A stretch of 12,834 nt of DNA from Actinomycetales bacterium UBA1416. Lineage in GTDB: Bacteria > Actinomycetota > Actinomycetes > Actinomycetales > Actinomycetaceae. Under the pieces are notes generated by a model, which worked only from the letters and a program-made list of their open reading frames with translations, was not told the DNA's origin and ran no database searches. The position numbers were made by a program, and so were the translations under genes. Location: assembly GCA_002304945.1 (NCBI GenBank), contig DBPQ01000066.1:19892-32725 (forward strand). The letters run 5' to 3'. Shown here in pieces: positions 7,921 through 12,834 of this stretch. Position 1 is the first letter of the stretch. Each line of letters begins with the position of its first letter.

Positions 7921-8100
7921 CGGGCGCTCTTGGGGACACAAGCCAACACTGCGGGCGCTCTTGGGGACACAAGCCAACACTGCGGGCCCTCTTGGGGACA
8001 CAAGCCAACACTGCGGGCGCTCTTGGGGCGCAGCCCAACACCGCGAGCCCCGGCGAAACCCAGCCCAACACGGCGGAGCCCCGCGAACCCCAGCCGCGAC
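7918..8100. repeat. Tandem array C: 31 bp units decaying into 30 bp units
   Basis: The unit starts CTGCGGGCGCTCTTGGGG and ends AAGCCAACA. Copies at 7918 and 7949 are identical, 7980 has one change (GGGCCC), and 8011-8040 has lost one base and differs in the second half. 8041-8070 and 8071-8100 are 30 bp degenerate versions, so decay increases toward the baeRF3 gene. There are no unique spacers, so it is not a CRISPR array. It starts with the reverse complement of the GCGCCCGCAG core of array B. With arrays A and B it fills most of the 750 bp gene-free stretch (7417-8166). I see no supported gene in that stretch despite long open frames. Confidence 0.9.
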
Positions 8101-8131
8101 CGCAGGCCCGACAGAGCTCGAGCGAGACCTG

Positions 8132-8160
8132 TTGTGGCGCCCCTCACGGCGCGGGAGACT
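8132..8160 (+). promoter_or_regulatory. Candidate leaderless promoter of the baeRF3 gene
   Basis: TTGTGG (8132-8137) and GAGACT (8155-8160) are separated by 17 bp, and the ATG at 8167 follows 6 nt after the second element. This is the same layout as at the DUF4032 gene, but the -10 lacks the usual first T. The GGGGG just before the ATG might instead act as a poor ribosome site. Confidence 0.4.
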
Positions 8161-8166
8161 GGGGGC

Positions 8167-9303
8167 ATGGAGAGAACTGACAGGTTTGACCATGACATGA
8201 CGACCGGGATCCTCGACGACCCCACTCCCCCGTGCCTCTCGCTCATGCAGCCGACGCACCGGCGCGTGACCGAGAACGACCAGGATCCGATCCGCTTCCG
8301 CAACCTGGTGAAGGAGCTGGAGGCCGGGCTGCTGGAGCGGCTGCCAAAGGCTGAGGTCCAGGCCCTGCTCGAACCGTTCCACGACCTCGCCGCGGACCGC
8401 GACTTCTGGAACCACAACCATGACGGCATCGCCGTTCTCGCCAACCAGGACCTGTTCCGCGTCTACCGGTTGCAGTATCCCGTGCGGGAACGCGCGGTGG
8501 TGGCCGACAGCTTCCACGTCAAGCCCCTCCTGCGCACGCTACAGGCGACCGACCACTTCCAGGTGCTCGCCCTCAGCCGGGAGGACGTCCACCTCTACGA
8601 GGGTTCCGAGTCCTCCATGGACGAGGTGCCCCTCCACCCGGACGTTCCCCGCACCATCACCGATGCCCTCGGCGACCAGCTGACCGAGCGCTTCACCAAC
8701 TTCCACGCCGGTGGTGGCGGAACGGCCATCCACCACGGCCACGGCGGCAGGGGGGACCAGCTCGACCTCGACGCGGAACGCTACTTCCGTGCCGTGGACC
8801 GTGCGGTGACCGAGCACCACAGCAAGCCCTCCGGCCTGCCCCTGATCCTTGCCGCGCTGCCGGAGCACCACCACATGTTCCGGGAGGTGAGCCGCAACCC
8901 CCACCTCGTCGGCGAGGCCCTACCGGTGCACCCGGACGCCCTCGGCTCGCTGGACGAACTGCGGAGGCGTGCCCTCGACCTGTTCGAACCCCACCGGAGG
9001 GCCCGCCTCGCGGAGCTCTCCGAGCGCTTCGGCACGGCGCGTGCCAACGGCTCCGGGGACGAGGACCCGGCGGCCATCGCCCGCGCGGCGGTTGCCGGAC
9101 GGGTGGACACCCTGCTCCTGGAGGAGGGCCGCGAGTATCCCGGCCACGTGGACCCCGCCACGGGTGAGGTGGATCCCGACGGTGCGGACGACGTGCTCGA
9201 CGACCTCGGACAGATCGTCACCTCGATGGGCGGCACGGTCCTGCTCGTGCCCGCGGAGGCGATGCCCACCACGTCAGGGGCGGCGGCGATCCACCGCTAC
9301 TGA
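8167..9303 (+). CDS. baeRF3-type protein (bacterial archaeo-eukaryotic release factor family)
   Basis: A 378-residue cytosolic protein resembling archaeal/eukaryotic peptide-chain release factor 1, family 3 of the bacterial versions. Family features are PCLSLMQPTHRR near the N-terminus (22-33), QDPIRFRNLVKE (39-50), PSGLPLILAALPEHH (221-235), and the C-terminal eL30e-like part with YPGHVDPATGEVDPD (324-338) and GGTVLLVPAEAMP (355-367). The segment where release factors have their catalytic GGQ loop (180-200) is rich in Gly and His (AGGGGTAIHHGHGG) but has no GGQ, so peptidyl-tRNA hydrolysis by the standard mechanism is not expected. Members are thought to act in ribosome rescue or stress, without firm proof. 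The ATG at 8167 is chosen over upstream starts because those would translate the tandem repeats and because homology begins close after it. It overlaps ispF tail-to-tail by 7 bp. Confidence 0.88.
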   Translation: MERTDRFDHDMTTGILDDPTPPCLSLMQPTHRRVTENDQDPIRFRNLVKELEAGLLERLPKAEVQALLEPFHDLAADRDFWNHNHDGIAVLANQDLFRVYRLQYPVRERAVVADSFHVKPLLRTLQATDHFQVLALSREDVHLYEGSESSMDEVPLHPDVPRTITDALGDQLTERFTNFHAGGGGTAIHHGHGGRGDQLDLDAERYFRAVDRAVTEHHSKPSGLPLILAALPEHHHMFREVSRNPHLVGEALPVHPDALGSLDELRRRALDLFEPHRRARLAELSERFGTARANGSGDEDPAAIARAAVAGRVDTLLLEEGREYPGHVDPATGEVDPDGADDVLDDLGQIVTSMGGTVLLVPAEAMPTTSGAAAIHRY

Positions 9304-9803
9304 ACGGGCCCGTCGCTGCCGACGGCGTACACGAGCGCGGTGGCGACGGCGGCCAGCCCCTCCGCCCTCCCGGTGAAACCGAGGCCGTCCGTCGTCGTCG
9401 CGCTCACGGCCACGGGCGCGCCGAGCGCCGCCGTCATGGCGTCCCTGACCTCGTCCCGGCGCGGGCCGAGACGCGGCCGCACGCCGATCACCTGGACGGC
9501 GGCGTTGCCGATCTCCCATCCCGCAGCACGCACGAGCCGGGCCGCTTCGCGCAGCAGCACGGCGCCGGACGCCCCGGCCCACTCCGGCCGGGCCGTCCCG
9601 AAGTGCGAGCCGATGTCCCCGAGCCCGGCGGCGGAGAGGATGGCGTCGACGACGGCGTGTGCGGCGACGTCGCCGTCGGAGTGGCCCTCGAGCCCCGTCT
9701 CCCCCGGCCACTCCACGCACCCGAGCCACATCGCCCGGCCGGAGTCGAGACTGGCGAAGGCGTGGACGTCGGTGCCGATCCCGACACGCGGCAGCGGCGT
9801 CAC
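9297..9803 (-). CDS. ispF: 2-C-methyl-D-erythritol 2,4-cyclodiphosphate synthase
   Basis: Converts 4-diphosphocytidyl-methylerythritol 2-phosphate to the cyclodiphosphate with loss of CMP, step five of the MEP isoprenoid pathway; the enzyme is a trimer. At 168 residues it is close to the usual length. Metal ligands D12 and H14 (GTDVHAF) and H49 (HSDGDVAAH) are present, as are the loop DIGSHF and the signature TTTDGLGFTGRAEG near the C-terminus. It starts with GTG at 9803, overlapping the ispD stop as GTGA, so it is translationally coupled to ispD. In many actinobacteria cysS follows next on the same strand; here the baeRF3 gene converges on it instead and overlaps its last 7 bp. Confidence 0.97.
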   Translation of the reverse strand: MTPLPRVGIGTDVHAFASLDSGRAMWLGCVEWPGETGLEGHSDGDVAAHAVVDAILSAAGLGDIGSHFGTARPEWAGASGAVLLREAARLVRAAGWEIGNAAVQVIGVRPRLGPRRDEVRDAMTAALGAPVAVSATTTDGLGFTGRAEGLAAVATALVYAVGSDGPVQ

Positions 9804-10486
9804 GGCCGCACTCCCGCGGCGAGCCAGCCCGCGGCGACCTCGAGGTCCCGCGCAGTGGTGATCTTCAGCGCCTCGGCACTCCCGGGCACCACCCAGACGG
9901 TCTCGCCGAGGGCCTCGACGAGGCCGGCGTCGTCCGAGGCGGACCCGTCGGGGGCGGCCGCGTGGGCTCGCTCCAACAGCGCGCGCTCGAAGCCCTGGGG
10001 GGTCTGGACGGCCCGGAGCCGGGCCCGGTCGGGGGTGGCGCGCACGCGTTCGGGCTGACCCGGCCCCGCCGGCTCGACCTCCTTCACCGTGTCGACGACG
10101 GCGAGGCCCGGCACGACGGCGCGGTGACCGCTCCGGACGGCCGCCACCACGGCGTCGAACAGTGCGGACGGGGTGAGGGCGCGGGCGGCGTCGTGGACCA
10201 GCACGACGTCGGCGTCCGCCGGGACGGCAGCGAGCCCGGCCGCCACGGAGGCCTGCCGGTTGTCACCCCCTGGCACGACGACGGCGCCGAACGGCTCGGC
10301 CAGCGTGCGCGCCTCGCGCAGGTGGCCGGCGGGGGCGGTCACGACGAGGTGGTCCGCGACGGACGACGCACCCCGCAACGCGTGGACGAGCAGGGGCTCA
10401 CCGGCGAGGGGTGCGAACGCCTTCGGCAGGGCATGCCCGAGGCGGGTCCCCGAACCGGCGGCGGTGACGATGACCGCGACCGACAC
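9800..10486 (-). CDS. ispD: 2-C-methyl-D-erythritol 4-phosphate cytidylyltransferase
   Basis: Joins CTP and methylerythritol 4-phosphate to give 4-diphosphocytidyl-methylerythritol, step three of the MEP pathway. The 228 residues show the nucleotide-binding loop AAGSGTRLG (9-17) with R15, followed by LPKAF with K22. They also show VHDAARAL (97-104, with the usual HDAARP proline replaced), DTVKEV (132-137), QTPQGF (161-166), SDDAGLVE (184-191) and LKITTARDL (207-215). In the last motif the usual Asn before the KITT segment is Ala. The GTG start at 10486 lies 2 bp after the carD stop, and the stop overlaps the ispF start by 4 bp, so the three genes form one operon. Confidence 0.96.
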   Translation of the reverse strand: MSVAVIVTAAGSGTRLGHALPKAFAPLAGEPLLVHALRGASSVADHLVVTAPAGHLREARTLAEPFGAVVVPGGDNRQASVAAGLAAVPADADVVLVHDAARALTPSALFDAVVAAVRSGHRAVVPGLAVVDTVKEVEPAGPGQPERVRATPDRARLRAVQTPQGFERALLERAHAAAPDGSASDDAGLVEALGETVWVVPGSAEALKITTARDLEVAAGWLAAGVRP

Positions 10487-10488
10487 CG

Positions 10489-10971
10489 TCAGGACGCGAG
10501 GACGGAGTTGATGCGCTCCTTGGCCTGCTCCTCGGAGGCGTTCTCGGCCAGTGCGATCTCGGACTCGAGGATCTGGCGGGCCTTGGCGAGCATCCGCTTC
10601 TCGCCCGCGGACAGGCCGCGGTTGGACTCGCGGCGCGAGAGGTCACGGACGACCTCGGCGACCTTGATGACATCCCCGGAGGCGATCTTCTCGACGTTCG
10701 CCTTGTACCGGCGGGACCAGTTGGTGGGCTCCTCCGTGTACTCGGCGCGCAGGACCTCGAACACGCGCTCCAGGCCCTCCTTGCCCACCACGTCCCGGAC
10801 GCCCACGATGTCCACGTTCTCCGCCGGGACCTCGATCGTCAGATCCCCCTGTGCCACCCGGAGCCGCAGGTAGAGCTTCTCCTCGCCGCGGATCTTGCGT
10901 GTGCGGATGTCCTCGATGAGGGCCGCCCCGTGATGGGGATAGACGACGGTTTCTCCGACGGCAAAGGTCAT
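10489..10971 (-). CDS. carD: CarD-family transcriptional regulator
   Basis: Global regulator that binds RNA polymerase beta and stabilises open promoter complexes, essential in mycobacteria. The 160 residues comprise an N-terminal RNAP-interaction (Tudor-like) domain, beginning FAVGETVVYPHHGAA, and a helical DNA-binding domain. That domain has the conserved EEPTNWSRRYKANVEK segment, whose W85 corresponds to the tryptophan that wedges into the minor groove near the -10 element, and SNRGLSAGEKRMLAKAR (116-132). The ATG at 10971 is preferred over an upstream in-frame start (11061) because it matches the family start and has GGGAGAAG 6 nt upstream (10978-10985). The longer version would also extend through the promoter. 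It heads the carD-ispD-ispF operon. Confidence 0.96.
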   Translation of the reverse strand: MTFAVGETVVYPHHGAALIEDIRTRKIRGEEKLYLRLRVAQGDLTIEVPAENVDIVGVRDVVGKEGLERVFEVLRAEYTEEPTNWSRRYKANVEKIASGDVIKVAEVVRDLSRRESNRGLSAGEKRMLAKARQILESEIALAENASEEQAKERINSVLAS

Positions 10972-11005
10972 GTGAGGCTTCTCCCTGATGGTCGTGAACA
11001 ACACA

Positions 11006-11014
11006 ATTCTAACA
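11006..11014 (-). promoter_or_regulatory. Extended -10 promoter of the carD operon
   Basis: On the minus strand TGTTAGAAT combines an extended -10 TGN with TAGAAT, about 35 bp before the carD ATG and inside an AT-richer island in an otherwise GC-rich gap. No TTGACA-like -35 is visible, as expected for an extended -10 promoter. The predicted leader of about 29 nt contains the ribosome site at 10978-10985. Confidence 0.6.
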
Positions 11015-11098
11015 TGGCCCGTACACGCCCCCATCGGGTAGGGTTCGCCCCCGAGCGGCATGGACCTCGGCCCGGATGCTCGCGCGGTGCACCTCCGG

Positions 11099-11104
11099 TA
11101 GTGT
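11099..11104 (+). promoter_or_regulatory. Candidate -10 element of the lipoprotein gene
   Basis: TAGTGT fits TANNNT and lies 37 bp before the ATG at 11142, which has its own Shine-Dalgarno (AAGGAGA, 11131-11137). No clear -35 is seen, so this is tentative. Confidence 0.35.
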
Positions 11105-11141
11105 GCCCCTCACGGACCGCCTCGCACCCCAAGGAGACACC

Positions 11142-11585
11142 ATGCCCCGTCGCGCCGCCCGCCTCGGTGCCCTCGCCGCCGCCGCCGTGCTCTCGCTGAG
11201 TGCCTGCGGGTGGTCCAGCCCCATCCGGACCCAGGAGATGTACGCCCCCTCCGACGGCATCCGCCTCGACCTCGCGGAGGACGTCCGGGTGGAGAACCTC
11301 ATAGTGCTGACGGGCGGCAACTTCGCTGACGGCTGGGTGCTCGGATCCGTGGCCAACGACCGGAACACCGAGGTGACGGTGACCGTCGAGGTGGCGGGGG
11401 CCTCCGAGGACGTGACGGTCGCCCCCGGTACGGCCGAGGAGGTGGCCTTCGAGGTCGCCTCGCTCGACGAGCCGGCCGGCGCCATGACGCCCGCCACGCT
11501 CGTGTTCGAGGGGACGGCCACGCGGGATGTCCCGGTGCTCGACGCCGAACTCTCGCCCTACGACGTGGCCGAGCCGCCGCGCTGA
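11142..11585 (+). CDS. Small lipoprotein, LpqE-like by position
   Basis: A 147-residue exported lipoprotein. The N-terminus has basic residues (PRRAAR), a hydrophobic Ala/Leu core and the lipobox LSAC (19-22), so C22 should be lipidated and the mature protein held on the outer face of the membrane. The mature part is one beta-rich domain (for example VRVENLIVLTGGNFADGWVLGSVAN, split by a GG turn, then TEVTVTVEVAG). It resembles the single-domain lipoproteins found opposite carD in mycobacteria (LpqE); function is unknown there too. The ATG at 11142 is chosen for AAGGAGA 5 nt upstream and a normal signal peptide; an upstream in-frame ATG (11076) would bury the signal sequence. The 3' end lies in a 17 bp duplication. 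Confidence 0.85.
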   Translation: MPRRAARLGALAAAAVLSLSACGWSSPIRTQEMYAPSDGIRLDLAEDVRVENLIVLTGGNFADGWVLGSVANDRNTEVTVTVEVAGASEDVTVAPGTAEEVAFEVASLDEPAGAMTPATLVFEGTATRDVPVLDAELSPYDVAEPPR

Positions 11586-11605
11586 CCGATCCGCCGCGCT
11601 GACCG
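11574..11605. repeat. Direct repeat of CCGCCGCGCTGACCG at the lipoprotein stop codon
   Basis: Identical 15 bp copies at 11574-11588 and 11591-11605, a 17 bp step. The first copy contains the TGA stop (11583-11585). This suggests a small recent duplication. Confidence 0.8.
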
Positions 11606-11618
11606 TGCGTCAGCCGCG
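11595..11618. terminator. Possible bidirectional hairpin between the lipoprotein and regX3 genes
   Basis: GCTGAC (11598-11603) pairs with GTCAGC (11609-11614) around 5 nt, with three more pairs beyond a one-base bulge. It lies in the 24 bp gap between two convergent genes and reaches into the regX3 stop codon. It is short and lacks a T-run, so the assignment is weak. Confidence 0.3.
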
Positions 11619-12290
11619 CGGTTCCACCATCTTGTACCCGAGGCCGCGCACGGTCTCGATGAGGCCCGGGTGCCCCGGGTCGTCCTCGATGCGTGCCCGC
11701 AGCCGCTTGACGTGCACGTCCAGGGTCTTGGTGTCGCCGACGTAGCCCGGCCCCCACACGCGGTCGATGATCTGGCCGCGGGTGAGGACCCGTCCGGCGT
11801 TGCGCAGCAGGAACTCGAGGAGCTCGAACTCCCGCAGCGGCAGCGCCAGCGGCTCCCCGCGGAGCAGCACCTCGTGACGGTCCACGTCCATCGTCAACGG
11901 CCCCACGCGAAGCACGGTCTCCTCCTGCTCGGCCGGTGCGGTGCGGCGGAGCACGGCGTTCATGCGGGCCACCAGCTCACGGTACGAGTAGGGCTTGGTG
12001 ACGTAGTCGTCCGCCCCGATCTCGAGGCCCACCACCTTGTCGATCTCCCCGTCCTTCGCGGTCACCATGATGATGGGCACCCGGGATCGCGCCCGGATCG
12101 CCCGGCACACCTCGATGCCGGACATCCCCGGGAGCATGAGGTCGAGGAGCACGAGATCCGTCTCCTCCGTGAGCGCCGTGAGCGCCTCGGGGCCGGTGGC
12201 AACGGCGACCACGTCGAACCCGTCCCGGCCGAGCTTGAAGGCGAGCGGGTCACGGTAGGCGGCCTCGTCCTCCACGAGCAGGATCCTCAC
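11610..12290 (-). CDS. regX3: OmpR/PhoB-family response regulator, RegX3/PhoP type
   Basis: DNA-binding response regulator, 226 residues. The receiver domain (1-115) has the acidic pocket E7-D8, phospho-acceptor D50 (LLDLMLPGMSG), switch T77 and K99 (DDYVTKPY). The winged-helix domain (about 130-226) ends LDVHVKRLRARIEDDP...TVRGLGYKM and closely matches RegX3 of mycobacteria, the ortholog of Streptomyces PhoP, which controls phosphate-starvation genes. The start is set at GTG 12290: the protein then begins VRILLVEDE as in the family, GGAAGGAG lies 6 nt upstream (12297-12304), and it overlaps the kinase stop as GTGA. Longer in-frame starts (to 12362) would lie inside the kinase gene. Location near carD-ispD-ispF matches the phoR-phoP region of Streptomyces. 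The phosphate role is inferred from orthology. Confidence 0.92.
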   Translation of the reverse strand: MRILLVEDEAAYRDPLAFKLGRDGFDVVAVATGPEALTALTEETDLVLLDLMLPGMSGIEVCRAIRARSRVPIIMVTAKDGEIDKVVGLEIGADDYVTKPYSYRELVARMNAVLRRTAPAEQEETVLRVGPLTMDVDRHEVLLRGEPLALPLREFELLEFLLRNAGRVLTRGQIIDRVWGPGYVGDTKTLDVHVKRLRARIEDDPGHPGLIETVRGLGYKMVEPRG

Positions 12291-12834
12291 GCCGCGCTCC
12301 TTCCGTCGGTGACCTGGGGGATCACGAGGGTGAAGGTCGACCCGCGTCCCTCCTTGGACCACAGTGTCACCTCACCTCCGTGGTCGGCGGCGATGTGCTT
12401 GACGATGCTGAGGCCGAGGCCGGTTCCCCCCGTGTCACGCGAGCGCGCCTCGTCGAGCCGGTAGAAGCGTTCGAACACGCGCGACTGCGCCTCCGCGGGG
12501 ATGCCCATCCCCTGGTCGACGACAGCGATCCGCACCATCCCCTCGGCCGCCTTCACGCCGATCGAGACCCTCCCCGCGCCGGGTGAGTACCGGATCGCGT
12601 TGTCGAGGAGGTTCCGGACGGCCGTCGTCAGGAGAGCCTCGTCGCCGTAGACGCGCAGCCCCCGCTCGCCGCCCCGCACCAGCGAGATCCCGTGGGTCTC
12701 GGCGGCGACACGGACGCGGTCGAGGGCCTCCTCGACGACGTCGTCGACCTGCACCAGCTCCGCCTTGACGAGGGCGTCCGGCTCCTGCAGGCGGGACAGG
12801 TCGATGATCTCCTGCACGAGGGTGGCGAGGCGGG
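12287..12834 (-). CDS. senX3: Sensor histidine kinase, SenX3/PhoR type (N-terminal part outside window)
   Basis: The C-terminal 182 or so residues of a histidine kinase that would phosphorylate the RegX3-type regulator encoded just downstream. The frame is open to the window edge (RLATLVQEIIDLSRLQ is the second dimerisation helix), so the membrane part, PAS region and phospho-accepting His are not visible. The ATP-binding domain is complete: N-box NLLDNAIRYSPG, G1 VDQGMGIP, F-box FERFYR and G2 GGTGLGLSIVKHI. The gene ends TDGRSAA and its TGA overlaps the regulator start by 4 bp. SenX3/PhoR identity rests on the EIIDLSRLQ segment and on the partner; phosphate sensing through Pst/PhoU is known for the family, not shown here. 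Confidence 0.9.
   Translation of the reverse strand, partial: RLATLVQEIIDLSRLQEPDALVKAELVQVDDVVEEALDRVRVAAETHGISLVRGGERGLRVYGDEALLTTAVRNLLDNAIRYSPGAGRVSIGVKAAEGMVRIAVVDQGMGIPAEAQSRVFERFYRLDEARSRDTGGTGLGLSIVKHIAADHGGEVTLWSKEGRGSTFTLVIPQVTDGRSAA

Larger units (their letters stand above)
7730..7933. repeat. Perfect 20 bp inverted repeat linking arrays B and C
   Basis: CCAAGAGCGCCCGCAGAACG at 7730-7749 is the exact reverse complement of 7914-7933, with 164 bp between. The left arm lies in array B copy 2, the right arm spans the start of array C. A single-stranded DNA or RNA could fold into a long hairpin here. Confidence 0.85.

Noticed and set aside
7918..8100. Regular 30-31 bp repeats resembling a CRISPR array
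   Set aside because: Units are directly adjacent with no unique spacers, and no cas gene is in the window.
7465..8166. N-terminal extension of the baeRF3 protein by 234 codons
   Set aside because: The extension consists of translated tandem repeats; family similarity starts just after the ATG at 8167, which also has a promoter-like sequence at the right distance.
7388..8517. Long minus-strand open frames across the repeats (up to 352 codons)
   Set aside because: They encode only cycling translations of the repeats plus the antisense of baeRF3, with no ribosome site and no recognisable domain.
10972..11061. Upstream in-frame start for carD
   Set aside because: It would add 30 residues not found in the family and cover the predicted promoter and ribosome site.

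Overview
The window is a very GC-rich piece of an actinobacterial (Actinomycetota) chromosome. This is shown by the codon use, many GTG starts, leaderless-type promoters, a CarD transcription regulator, and the gene order carD-ispD-ispF ... cysS-rlmB beside a SenX3/RegX3 (PhoR/PhoP) two-component pair. From memory, that order matches Streptomyces and, in part, Mycobacterium. Family-level placement is not secure; Propionibacteriaceae or Micrococcales would fit.

Left part (1-3417): a sugar ABC-transporter ATPase of the MalK/UgpC type, cut by the window edge, ends in a strong GC hairpin. It is followed by a DUF4032 protein with a kinase-like N-terminal half, read from a clear leaderless promoter. 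This gene runs tail-to-tail, with a 20 bp overlap, into a hypothetical protein carrying a His/Cys-rich acidic patch.

Middle (3414-5801, minus strand): cysS, rlmB and the His/Cys-rich hypothetical gene form a tight operon (3 bp gap, then an ATGA overlap) for cysteine-tRNA charging and 23S rRNA 2'-O-methylation. Divergent from cysS are a UMF1-type MFS transporter (6034-7416) and, further on, a baeRF3-type release-factor-like protein (8167-9303). These two plus-strand genes lie between cysS and ispF, which are neighbours in the usual actinobacterial order. They are separated by 750 bp of non-coding DNA packed with three tandem arrays (25, 62-63 and 31 bp units), short palindromes and a perfect 20 bp inverted repeat that joins two of the arrays.

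Right part (9297-12834): ispF and ispD (methylerythritol-phosphate isoprenoid pathway) follow carD in one minus-strand operon. A small lipoprotein in the position of mycobacterial LpqE is divergent from carD. It converges on a RegX3/PhoP-type response regulator translationally coupled to a SenX3/PhoR-type kinase, which is cut by the right edge.

Most genes are conserved housekeeping genes. The parts that look least described are the compound repeat region at 7495-8100, the His/Cys-rich hypothetical protein, and the kinase-like DUF4032 protein. I saw no CRISPR array, tRNA, rRNA, transposase or integrase.
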